Made by a program: the position numbers and the translations under genes
The notes under the pieces: model-generated
The model's database searches: none
What the model was told of the DNA's origin: nothing
The model's input: only the letters and a program-made list of their open reading frames with translations
In this document: one piece after another, positions 15,593-23,997 of the stretch
Position numbering within the stretch: position 1 is the stretch's first letter
Layout of the letters: every line of letters starts with the position of its first letter
DNA from: SAR202 cluster bacterium
Lineage (GTDB): Bacteria; Chloroflexota; Dehalococcoidia; Lucifugimonadales; UBA1123
DNA length: 42,196 nt
Direction: 5' to 3'
Assembly (NCBI GenBank): GCA_030752795.1
Contig: JASMDM010000021.1
Span: 1 to 42,196, forward strand

Positions 15593-15613
15593 GTGGTGAG
15601 CCTGTCGAACCAC
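15593..15613. repeat. Dispersed short palindromic repeat, copy 3
   Basis: Core GAGCCTGTCGA with perfect 5-bp arms GTGGT and ACCAC. The core equals copy 1 exactly while the arms differ but remain complementary, which indicates a structure-preserving mobile or REP-like element. Confidence 0.75.
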
Positions 15614-15714
15614 ACCGACGGCCAAGCCCGCGCGCCCACGACTCTGTTGTAAACTGCCCGCGAGCCGCACCGACGGTGCCGACACTCGAACCCAACAGAC
15701 CAACTGGTGAAATC

Positions 15715-17157
15715 ATGACCACAAACGGACCCGAATCGCTGCCCGGCGATCTGCTGCGAACGCGCGACATGGAGGGCACGCTGAAGTTCATCACGACCGT
15801 TTCCATCGAGCAGGGGGGCGTCGGCGCGGCGCTTCCCGGCCACCAGCTCGCCGCCGTCGTGCGCTTCCTGCTCGAACGCGAACCGGAACGCGACGGCCGC
15901 GGTGAACCGCTTACGCCCGGCGAATTGATGCTTTGTTGCGAGCTGGCGAGCGAGGTCATCGTGTCGCCCGACTCGGCATTCGGCGTCCCCGTCTCCGACA
16001 CCGCATGGTCGATGCAACACCGGGCGGCGTACCAGCAGCTTCCCGACGGCGAGGCGAGCGGTTACGTCCCGCGGTCACTGGCGCTGTACCGGCAAATCGC
16101 GCCGGGTCTCCAAGACTCCTCCGGCTTCGCGTTCGAGGCAGCGTACGAGCAAGCATACGGAGTTACGATCGACCAGGTGTGGGTGATAGGGCGCGCACTC
16201 TGGGAGCGAAGCCAGGAGCATCCCGGCGAATCGATCGACGCGGCTGATCTCGCGTCGCACATAGCCGTCGACGGCGTCGGCGCCGCGCAAGTCGAGAGCT
16301 TCTTCGCGATCATGGCTTGCGACTACGCCACGTTCCGGTCGATGTTGGGAGTCCCGTCCGGCGAAGACCCGCATTTCGAGCCGTACAACATCAACCCGTT
16401 CCGCAAATTCCCGATTCTGAAGCTGCCTGACGGCAAGTACCTGGCCCCGATTCGAAGCTACTTGATGCGGAGGATCACCCACGGCTTGTACTACGACCTG
16501 ATCGAGCTCGACCGCGGCGGCTTCATCCGGTTGGTGGCAAACGCGTACTTTGGTTACGTCGGCAAGCTGATTGAAGGGCAGTCAGGCGTGAGATCGCTTC
16601 CCGGAGGCGTCTGGCTGATCGACAGCGCCGACACGACAATCGTCATCGAGTGCATCACCCGTCCGTTCGGCGCGATGAGCCGCTCGACCGGCAACCGCGA
16701 AGATCTGCGCGCTGACCTAGCAAGGCGCGGCGGAGTCGTCGACCACGTGATTCGTCTGCGTGAACAGCTCGACGCTGTGGCCACAACCGGACGAAGCGAC
16801 GGGACAGCCAAACGCACGGCCGGCCTCATTGTCGCGCTCGAAGACTTCTACCAAGCCAACGGGCCGTTCATCCGAGGCGTCATCGACGAAGAGCTCGAAG
16901 CTCGCAGCTTCGCCCCGATGGACGCTAGCATCCAGCTCGCTCATGTCAGCGGACTCGAAGCTCTGAGTGCGCTGTCAACGCGTACGGACGTGCCAATCAC
17001 GGAGCTGATGGCCGCCAAAGTAGAGCGCTCCGAGCACGGCGGTCTCGAACTGGATGCCTTCGTCCGGTACCAGGTGGCGACGCTGCTGCCCGGTCAGGAT
17101 CCGTTGCTACGCCCACGGGTGTTCGATGACGTGGTTGCGGCTTACCTGGGTCCGTAG
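15715..17157 (+). CDS. Uncharacterised 480-residue protein
   Basis: Intact 480-residue soluble protein that I do not recognise. I chose the ATG at 15715 because the open frame before it is repeat-derived; a GGTGA lies a few bases upstream. The N-terminal half is helical and acidic. The C-terminal half contains NPFRKFPILKLPDGKYLAPI, YYDLIE, then AYFGYVGKLIEGQ and a short block IDSADTTIVIECITRPF. The order (FxxYVxxLIE, then Asp, then a hydrophobic strand with IEC) resembles the core of restriction-endonuclease-like proteins, where the last strand would be E-x-K; here the Lys position is Ile, so if related it is inactive (inference). It stands alone between divergent AraC and convergent hyuB. 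Codon use matches its neighbours. Confidence 0.8.
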   Translation: MTTNGPESLPGDLLRTRDMEGTLKFITTVSIEQGGVGAALPGHQLAAVVRFLLEREPERDGRGEPLTPGELMLCCELASEVIVSPDSAFGVPVSDTAWSMQHRAAYQQLPDGEASGYVPRSLALYRQIAPGLQDSSGFAFEAAYEQAYGVTIDQVWVIGRALWERSQEHPGESIDAADLASHIAVDGVGAAQVESFFAIMACDYATFRSMLGVPSGEDPHFEPYNINPFRKFPILKLPDGKYLAPIRSYLMRRITHGLYYDLIELDRGGFIRLVANAYFGYVGKLIEGQSGVRSLPGGVWLIDSADTTIVIECITRPFGAMSRSTGNREDLRADLARRGGVVDHVIRLREQLDAVATTGRSDGTAKRTAGLIVALEDFYQANGPFIRGVIDEELEARSFAPMDASIQLAHVSGLEALSALSTRTDVPITELMAAKVERSEHGGLELDAFVRYQVATLLPGQDPLLRPRVFDDVVAAYLGP

Positions 17158-17191
17158 CCCTGTGATTGATCGCGGCAAATTACGGCCAGCA

Positions 17192-18919
17192 TTAGCGTTC
17201 CGGATTGATGCTGGCCCACGCAGCTTCCATTATCTCCTCCTCCGCCAACCCGTACACGTCCCTCGCCACCTCAGCCGACACCTTGCCCTCGCGGACATCG
17301 CGCAGCACCGCGTCGGGGTCGCGCTCTTTGGGCGGGCCGTAACCGCCGGCGCCTGGGGTGACGATTCGGATCGTCTCGCCGGGGTCGAGGAGGAGGTCGT
17401 ATTCCTTGGCTCGCAGTTCCGTCGGGGCGTCGGTGTCGGGGTTGCGGACGACACGGCTCATGCCGCCTGAGTGGCCTCCGGCGAGGCCCCAGGGCGCGGT
17501 GCGGTCGCGGTCCCCTTTGGTGCGGACCTGGACGCCGCCGGCCAGCATCCGGTACTCGCGTACGATGCCCATGCCGCCTCGGTGTCGACCCGGTCCGCCG
17601 GAGTCGGGAGCGAGTTCGTATCGTTCGACCAGCATCGGGTATTCCAGCTCCAGCGCTTCGACGGGCAGGTTGGACGTGTTGGTGGTGTGCACCTGGACGC
17701 CGTCCGCGCCGTCGTTGTTTGCGCCGGCGCCCATGCCTCCGCCGAGGGTCTCGATGTAGGCGTAGTAGCTGTCGTCGGCTCTGCGTCCCAGAAAGTACAC
17801 GCCACTGACAGCCCCGTTGCTCGCGGCCGTGACACGGTCGGGGATGACCTCCGCCAACGCCCCGAGGACCACGTCGACGATGCGTTGCGCCGTGTCCGAC
17901 CGAAACAGGCACGGCGACGGCGGGAGGCAGTTGACGATTGTCCCCTCTGGGGCGAGCACCTGAATGGTTCTGTAGAAGCCGGAATTGGCCGGCAGGGTGG
18001 GGTCGATGACTGCTTTCAGCGCGTAGTACACCGATGCCATCGTGGCGTAATACGGTAGGTTGATCGGACCGCGCACCTGTGGCGCCGACCCGGTGAAGTC
18101 GCACCTGACTTCGCCGTCCGCGATAGTGACCGCCACCTTGATCGGGATAGGCGAGTCGTCCACCCCGTCGCCGTCCATTCGGTCGGAGAACCGATAGACG
18201 CCTTCTGGGATCGTGCCGATCCCCGCGCGTGACTGCGATTTGGCTTGCTCTTCCAGGCGGCGCAGGCAGGCGTGCAGCGTGTCGACGCCGTAGCGCGCGA
18301 CCAGCTCCCCGAGGCGTTGCAAGCCCATGTCCAGCGATGCGACCTGCGCCCGAAAGTCGGCCAGCCGTTCGTTTGGCAGGCGGCAATTGATCAGGATCAG
18401 GTCCATGACGTCGTTATTGAGCTCGCCCGCGTTGTGAAGTCGGATGAGCGGGATGCGCATGCCTTCGGAGTAGATGTCAGGAACCCCGGAGTTGGAGCCA
18501 CCAATCTCGCCGTGATGCGCCACGTTGGCGACGAATGCTACGACCTCGCCGTCGACGATGAACGGCGCGGCCAGCGTCACGTCCGGAAGGTGCGTGCCGC
18601 CTCCGGAGTACGGGTCGTTGGCGATGAACACGTCGCCGGGCGCGATGTCCGAAGCAGGGCGCCGCTCGTGGATCGCGTGCACGAGGCCGAGCATAGAGCC
18701 CATGTGCAGCGGGATGTGTGACGCCTGCGCGATGGTGTCGCCGTTCGGGTCGAGGACCGCCGCCGACGTGTCGCGTCGCTCCTTGATATTGGTCGAGAAC
18801 GCGGCCCGGACCAGCACCTCGCCCATTTCGTTGGCCGCAGCGATGAGGCTGCTGCCAACCACCTCGGTCGTGATCGGATCCGGTTGGTTCGTCGAGGCGT
18901 GTGCATCTGAGCCAGTCAT
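17192..18919 (-). CDS. hyuB: Hydantoinase B / N-methylhydantoinase beta-type subunit
   Basis: 575-residue HyuB-family protein, partner of HyuA in ATP-dependent opening of hydantoin- or 5-oxoproline-type rings (related to 5-oxoprolinase and acetone carboxylase). Typical motifs: DPITTEVVGSSLIAAANEMG, FIANDPYSGGGTHLPDVTLA, HHGEIGGSNSGVPDIYSEG, GGMGAGANNDGADGVQVHTT and the Gly-rich DSGGPGRHRGGMGIVREYR. The frame is open to 18979, but that extension overlaps hyuA; the ATG at 18919 sits 10 bp past the hyuA stop with a GAGG just before it. It forms a two-gene operon with hyuA. The exact substrate cannot be read from sequence. Confidence 0.94.
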   Translation of the reverse strand: MTGSDAHASTNQPDPITTEVVGSSLIAAANEMGEVLVRAAFSTNIKERRDTSAAVLDPNGDTIAQASHIPLHMGSMLGLVHAIHERRPASDIAPGDVFIANDPYSGGGTHLPDVTLAAPFIVDGEVVAFVANVAHHGEIGGSNSGVPDIYSEGMRIPLIRLHNAGELNNDVMDLILINCRLPNERLADFRAQVASLDMGLQRLGELVARYGVDTLHACLRRLEEQAKSQSRAGIGTIPEGVYRFSDRMDGDGVDDSPIPIKVAVTIADGEVRCDFTGSAPQVRGPINLPYYATMASVYYALKAVIDPTLPANSGFYRTIQVLAPEGTIVNCLPPSPCLFRSDTAQRIVDVVLGALAEVIPDRVTAASNGAVSGVYFLGRRADDSYYAYIETLGGGMGAGANNDGADGVQVHTTNTSNLPVEALELEYPMLVERYELAPDSGGPGRHRGGMGIVREYRMLAGGVQVRTKGDRDRTAPWGLAGGHSGGMSRVVRNPDTDAPTELRAKEYDLLLDPGETIRIVTPGAGGYGPPKERDPDAVLRDVREGKVSAEVARDVYGLAEEEIMEAAWASINPER

Positions 18920-18929
18920 GGAAGCAACC

Positions 18930-20975
18930 TCACAGGCTGATGACCAGGTTTCCGTTTTCGTCGATCCGGGCGCGTTCACCGGGAGCGATTAGCGTCGTCG
19001 AGTCCATCTGCTCGACGATGACTGGACCGTCCAGTCTGGCGCCGATCGATAGCTGCGACCGCTCATAGATCGGAGTCGGCGTAAATTCGCCATCCCACCA
19101 GACTTCGCGATATACGCGTGGCGCGGCGACGGCCGCTTGCATGTGGCGCTCGGACACAGACGGCAGATGCGGCATCGGCGCCAGTGCGGTGACGCGCAAG
19201 TTTACGAGCTGCACCGTGGCCTGGTCCGACCGATAGCCGTTCGCGCGTTCGTGCTCGATGTGGAACCGTTCGGCGAGAAGGTCGAGGCTCGCGCCGTCCC
19301 ACGGGCTTGGCGGAGCGTCAACCGGGAGCTCGTAGTTCTGGCCGGTGTACCGAAGATCCGCCGAGAGAGTGACGGCACTCCCGTCGATGTCTGAGCTCTC
19401 GGTTTGTAACCAAAAGCGGGCTCGGCCCTCCAGATCGCCGAGGATGCCGTTGACCTCGGCGAGATCGGCCTGAAGGAGCGGACCTATAAGCGCCTGAACG
19501 TAGTCGGTGCGCATGGCGGAGGTAAGCAGTCCGAGTGCGCACAGCGTGCCGGGCGTGCGAGGAACGACGACGGTCGGGACGCCCAACTGCTTCGCGACGG
19601 CGGTGGCGTGCAACGGTCCGGCCCCGCCGTACGCGACTAGAGTGAACTCGCGGGGATCGTAACCGCGCTGAACCGAGACCTCTCTCGTCGCCAGAACTAT
19701 GTTGGTGTTGACGATATCGATTACGCCGCTGGCCGCGTCCATCACGCTGAGGCCAAGCGGTTCGGCCACGTCGCGCATGATCGCCTCGCGCGCCGCACCG
19801 ACATCCAACGCTTTGCGACCGCCCAACAAGCCGCCCGGATTCAGCCGGCCCAACACCAAGTTGGAGTCGGTCACCGTCGGTTGGTCGCCGCCTTGACCGT
19901 ACGCCGCCGGGCCCGGATTCGCCCCGGCGCTACGAGGGCCGACCTTGAGCCGCCCGCCGGCGTCGACCCAGGCGATGCTGCCGCCGCCCGCGCCGACGGA
20001 GTTGACGTCGACCATAGGCGTGCGGATTGGCGTGCCCGAGATCTCCTTCTCCTGCACCATGGTGATCGCGCCGCCGGAGATCAGACAGATGTCGGTGCTC
20101 GTGCCGCCCATGTCGAACGTGATCGCGTTTGCCGTCCCGATTTGGCGCGCCACATGAAGCCCGCCGACGACTCCGGCGCTCGGTCCCGAGAACAGGGTGT
20201 TGGCGGGACGCTCGAGCGCGCTGTCGGGCGGCAGGACCCCGCCACTGGATTGCATGATGTACGGAGTGCGGTCGACGCCGATCCGATCGAGCCGTTCGCC
20301 GAGATTGCCGAGGTACCGTTTCATTACCGGTCCCAGCGCCGCGTTGGCAACGGTGGTGCCCAGACGCTCGAACTCGCGAAACTCGGGCAGCACACGATGC
20401 GACGGCCAGATCGAGAGACCGGGCGCGGCTTCGCGGGCGATCTTCTCGGCCAGCAGTTCGTGCGTCGGATTCAGGAAGCTGAACAGGAAACAGATCGCGA
20501 TTGCATCCACACCCTGCGCGGCGAGCCATGCCGCCGCTTCCCGCACGGCGTCCTCGTCCATGGCAGTGAGCTCATTGCCGGAGGCGTCGGTCCGCTCGGC
20601 CACCTCCAGCCGCAGATTGCGAGGGACCAGCGGATTCGGTTTTCGAAAGAACAGGTCATACAGCGACGGCCGGCGTTGCCTGCCCAGTTCGAGCAGGTCT
20701 CGGAACCCTCGAGTGGTAATGACGCCGACCTTCGCGGTCTTGCCCTCGATCATCGCGTTGATCGCGATCGTGCTGCCCTGCGCGAAGTACAGCAGCTCGT
20801 CCGCGGTCGCGCCTCGATCGCGGAGCAACTCCGCGACCCCCGTGGCGATGGCCTCGGTCTGATCGTCAGGCGTCGTCGGGACCTTTTGCACGTTTGCCTG
20901 GCCGCTATCCTCGTCGAACAGCACGAAGTCGGTGAACGTGCCCCCTACGTCCACGCCAAGACGATATCGAGTCAA
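18930..20975 (-). CDS. hyuA: Hydantoinase A / N-methylhydantoinase alpha-type subunit
   Basis: 681-residue HyuA-family protein with an actin-like ATPase fold. It shows the phosphate-binding GVDVGGTFTDFVLFDEDSG at the start, FAQGSTIAINAMIEGK, ITFDMGGTSTDICLI in the middle, and VAYGGAGPLHATAVAKQLG later. The frame extends upstream to 21074, but a GGGAGG 8 nt before a TTG at 20975 and the perfect fit of LTRYRLGVDVGG to the family start make the TTG the likely start. It is the first gene of hyuA-hyuB and is divergent from the lipoprotein gene at 21129. The probable role is ATP-dependent ring opening of a cyclic imide or lactam in amino-acid or peptide-like substrate use. Confidence 0.95.
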   Translation of the reverse strand: MTRYRLGVDVGGTFTDFVLFDEDSGQANVQKVPTTPDDQTEAIATGVAELLRDRGATADELLYFAQGSTIAINAMIEGKTAKVGVITTRGFRDLLELGRQRRPSLYDLFFRKPNPLVPRNLRLEVAERTDASGNELTAMDEDAVREAAAWLAAQGVDAIAICFLFSFLNPTHELLAEKIAREAAPGLSIWPSHRVLPEFREFERLGTTVANAALGPVMKRYLGNLGERLDRIGVDRTPYIMQSSGGVLPPDSALERPANTLFSGPSAGVVGGLHVARQIGTANAITFDMGGTSTDICLISGGAITMVQEKEISGTPIRTPMVDVNSVGAGGGSIAWVDAGGRLKVGPRSAGANPGPAAYGQGGDQPTVTDSNLVLGRLNPGGLLGGRKALDVGAAREAIMRDVAEPLGLSVMDAASGVIDIVNTNIVLATREVSVQRGYDPREFTLVAYGGAGPLHATAVAKQLGVPTVVVPRTPGTLCALGLLTSAMRTDYVQALIGPLLQADLAEVNGILGDLEGRARFWLQTESSDIDGSAVTLSADLRYTGQNYELPVDAPPSPWDGASLDLLAERFHIEHERANGYRSDQATVQLVNLRVTALAPMPHLPSVSERHMQAAVAAPRVYREVWWDGEFTPTPIYERSQLSIGARLDGPVIVEQMDSTTLIAPGERARIDENGNLVISL

Positions 20976-21128
20976 AAACCGAACCTCCCGTGTACCACTA
21001 CATCGCCTGCGATCTTCACGAGCGATGGCATGATATCGCATGCTCAGGTAAAGGCGACACAAATGATCGTGCATCGATGTGCATCGTTATAAAATGTACA
21101 ATCCCTGAATCTTCGCCGGAGGGGTCGT

Positions 21129-21913
21129 ATTCGAGTCCTGATCGTCGCGTCCGCTGCTATCCTCGTGATCTGCGCGTGCTCGTCCCAACCTTCGAGCCCC
21201 GATGCAGTGCCGACCCCGACGCCACAAGCCGCCGCCGCGAGCCCAGCGGCGGCTTCGCCGATTCCCGCGACGCCGATCCCTGTCCCGACCACGCAGACGG
21301 CGGCCCTTGCGCCAGCGGTTGCTCCACCGGCAGCGCCGGCTCCGAGTCCGCCACCGATAGCCCCGCAAACACCGGTGCCACAGGTGAATGCTCAAGCGCC
21401 ACCCGCGTCGCCGGCAACGACGCCCGAAGCGAACGCCGCGGTAGCCGGGGCGACGCCGATCCCTGCGCCGCGATCACGGGCTGCCACCGCGGCCGTGCCG
21501 GCGCAGAGACCCCTGTTGTCGTGGACACGCCGACATCCGATCCGCCGACGCCGGCGCCAGCTCCGACCGCCACGCCGACCCCGTTCGTCGACCCGACGCC
21601 AGAATTGCGCCAGCTAGCGTTCGACTACTGGGCCGCGTTCAACGACTACGACGACGACATTGTGGTGGCCTACCTCGAAGATGGATATCGACAGGAACGG
21701 GAGGAGCAGATTCGGACGGACATCGGTCGGATAAAGTTCTTCAGAGTGACCCTCGGCGTCGAAGAGCAGAGCCCGCCGGCGATGATCGATCCCGATCTGT
21801 GGGAGATGTACATCAAGATGAAGGAACCCACCGGCACGCGCACCATCCGTATGGAGTTCCAGTTGGTCGGGGGAACGTGGAAGATATCGTACTCTGAAGA
21901 GGTCGACGACTGA
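21129..21913 (+). pseudogene. Small lipoprotein with Pro/Ala/Thr linker, frameshifted
   Basis: A leader reading RVLIVASAAILVICACSS (lipobox ICAC) begins behind a good GGAGGGG site, but the codon at the expected start (21129-21131) is ATT, not ATG; the first conventional start is a GTG at 21165, inside the leader. A long low-complexity linker (PTPTPQAAAASPAAASPIPA onward) follows in that frame. Near 21500 the coding signal moves to the -1 frame: ETPVVVDTPTSDPPTPAPAP, then a globular domain DYWAAFNDYDDDIVVAYLED to a stop at 21913, ending FQLVGGTWKISYSEEVDD. The domain looks like a small NTF2-like/SnoaL-type fold (inference). One missing base near 21503 would restore the gene. Confidence 0.55.
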
Positions 21914-21971
21914 CAACCGTCACCTACCAGCATTCAACTAGCGACAAGCGAAACCAACCCAGGAGCAAACG

Positions 21972-22376
21972 ATGACCGAACGCAATGAACCGACCTAGCT
22001 AACCCTCGACCGCTTCGATTGGGAGCCGGACGAATCCGACAAGGACGCGAACTTCAAACATCAGGTCGCGACCTACACACTGGCCGACCCGATGCCCACC
22101 ATGCGCGGGATGAGCCGAAACTTGAACATACCCGTCGGCTGCATCGCCCGATACATCCTGGTTAAGTGGGCGGCGTCCGGCAGCGACGCACTGCTGCTGG
22201 CCGGCCCTGTCGTCGTGAAGCAGATGTCCGAGGTCGTCGACAACGCCGAATCGGCCGGGACTGACGAAGCGAAGCTCGCCGCGTACGAGTCGCTGTCCCA
22301 GATCGTTTCCTGGCTCCGAGTCCCGCTCGATGATCCGGACTGGCGTCCGGGCATGACCAATCAAAGCAGTTCCTAG
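21972..22376 (+). pseudogene. Small DUF6027-like protein with TAG at codon 9
   Basis: A perfect AGGAG lies 7 nt before the ATG at 21972, which reads MTERNEPT and then TAG (21996-21998), followed in the same frame by LTLDRFDWEPDESDKDANFK and an unbroken 126 codons. Later motifs are TLADPMPTMRGMSRNLNIPV, RYILVKWAASGSDALLLAG and IVSWLRVPLDDPDW. I recall this as a small family found in Chloroflexota (possibly DUF6027; the number is from memory). It has a helical, regulator-like pattern with PVGCIARYILVKW, but the function is unknown. An internal ATG at 22092 could give a 94-residue product lacking the N-terminus. A GAG-to-TAG change is the simplest explanation. Confidence 0.6.
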
Positions 22377-22429
22377 CAAGCGCGCGATCGACTGAGACCA
22401 TATCGACTGAGACGATCAGGTGACCTGAC

Positions 22430-23449
22430 ATGAATGAACCTACGGCCCCCGACGACCTTCGCGCCTGGCTGGCTAGAATTCCGAAGACGGAACTCCACCT
22501 TCACCTTGAGGGCGCGATACCTCTCGACGCCATGTGGGAGCTGATCCAGAAGTACGGCGGCGACCCGACTGTCCCGAGCCACGAAGCGCTCGTCGAGCGA
22601 TTCAACTTCCGAGACTTTCCGCACTTCCTGCAAATGTGGATCTGGAAGAATCGATTCCTCCGCGAGTACGAAGACTTCGAGTACCTGTCAACGGCATTTG
22701 CAAAGGATCTTGTTCGCCAGAACATCCGGTACGCCGAGGTGTTCTTCTCGCCGGTGAGGTTCGTCGACGTAGGCCTTCAAACACCGCGACTCTTCGAGTC
22801 CATTCGCAACGGGCTGTCATCGGCGCCGGATGTGGAGGTGGCGCTCATCGGCGACCTGGTTCGCGATTACGGCCCGGACCGCGCGATGGCCACGTTGAAG
22901 GAGTTCGAGGAAGTCAAACAACACGGCGTCATCGGCATCGGGATAGGCGGTTCCGAGCACAAATTCCCGCCCGAGCTGTTCACGGCGGTATATCGCGAGG
23001 CTAGAGAGATGGGCTTTCGGACGACGGCCCACGCCGGCGAGGCGGCAGGCCCGCCCAGCGTGTGGGGCGCTATCCGCGAGCTCGAAGCAGAACGCATCGG
23101 CCACGGAGCTCGCTCCATCGAGGACGAGTCGCTGGTCGATTACCTGGCCGATCACCAGATTCCGCTCGAGCTCTGTCCGCTCTCAAACATCAAGACCGCT
23201 GTATTCGGCTTAATCGAGAATCATCCGGATAGACGCCTGTACGACCGCGGCGTGCTGCTAACGATCAACACCGACGACCCGATGATGTTCGGCAACTCAC
23301 TCGGCGATGACTACGCCGCGCTCGTCGAGGTCCACGGGTTCACGCGGGACGAGGTCAAGACGCTCATCTTAAACGGCGTGCAAGCGTCGTGGCTTCCGTC
23401 CGACCGCAAGGAGCGATTCGTGGAGGAGTTCACGGCGGAATTCGAGTGA
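22430..23449 (+). CDS. add: Adenosine deaminase
   Basis: 339-residue metal-dependent hydrolase that deaminates adenosine to inosine (adenine deaminases of the same family are an alternative). Zinc ligands and catalytic residues are visible: His23 and His25 in ELHLHLEG, His201 and Glu204 in HAGE, His225 in RIGHG, and Asp282-Asp283 in NTDDP. A GAXGGSE-type loop is present as GIGIGGSE. Length and motif spacing are standard. An AGGTGA lies a few bases before the ATG. A molybdenum hydroxylase lies 1.6 kb downstream on the same strand, so a joint role in purine salvage or degradation is conceivable but not shown. Confidence 0.93.
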   Translation: MNEPTAPDDLRAWLARIPKTELHLHLEGAIPLDAMWELIQKYGGDPTVPSHEALVERFNFRDFPHFLQMWIWKNRFLREYEDFEYLSTAFAKDLVRQNIRYAEVFFSPVRFVDVGLQTPRLFESIRNGLSSAPDVEVALIGDLVRDYGPDRAMATLKEFEEVKQHGVIGIGIGGSEHKFPPELFTAVYREAREMGFRTTAHAGEAAGPPSVWGAIRELEAERIGHGARSIEDESLVDYLADHQIPLELCPLSNIKTAVFGLIENHPDRRLYDRGVLLTINTDDPMMFGNSLGDDYAALVEVHGFTRDEVKTLILNGVQASWLPSDRKERFVEEFTAEFE

Positions 23450-23997
23450 TGCATTCGGGATGCTGCATCAAATGGGATCCGCGGCGATGTATAGCTCTTT
23501 GGGGGCCTCGGTGAAGTACAAAAACATGGCGGGACACAGCCACCCCTCGAAGTGCTGTGAACGGCGGAGAGATAATGTACCACCAGGGCGGCTCAAGAGC
23601 TGAGATGCGGCGCTTGAAAACCGTACCGCCCGTCACCTTCAATCAGGAACGACTCAACCTGACTGAAGGTGGATTGGATGTACAAGGTGGGTATGTACTT
23701 CCGTGTTCGCGACAACTATCGGTCGCCAGACGTCCGCAGCGGTTGCACTGCCGCAGACGGCCCGTAGAATTGGCTCATCGAGCCAATATCACGCGGAACC
23801 GAGGCCATGGTTTGTCTTGTTTCGCGCCTGACGAGCTATGGTAGTATACGCTCATCGTAGACCTGCTTCCCTCTCCCCGAGGATGGGTCACACTCTTCAG
23901 TTCGAGGATCGTGGGGGTGCTCGACATGATTGATCTTTCGTCCGAAATTCGGTTCCGCGCGCCGTCGAATCTCATCGCTTTCGGCTCACTTGAGCGA
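23450..23997. other. Intergenic region, one small inverted repeat
   Basis: No coding gene recognised. It contains an 8-bp inverted repeat ATTGGCTC/GAGCCAAT with a 3-base loop (23769-23787) and, near 23840, an AT-rich TATGGTAGTATA that could be a promoter element for the downstream lipoprotein. The in-frame extension of that lipoprotein to 23911 is not supported. Confidence 0.4.

Larger units (their letters stand above)
15261..15714. other. Divergent intergenic region with two repeat copies
   Basis: No gene supported. It carries the Shine-Dalgarno of the AraC gene and two copies of the GAGCCTGTCGA-type repeat (15466-15480 and 15593-15613). The open frame from 15529 into the following gene is translated partly from these repeats and is not a convincing coding extension. 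Confidence 0.5.

Noticed and set aside
15529..15714. N-terminal extension of the unknown 480-residue protein
   Set aside because: The extension is translated from dispersed repeats (giving VRGEPVEPH-type sequence) and intergenic DNA.
9441..21998. UAG recoded as a sense codon, because several in-frame TAGs occur
   Set aside because: TAG is the ordinary terminator of intact genes in the same window (uppP, the kinase, the spermidine-synthase-like gene, the unknown 15715 gene).
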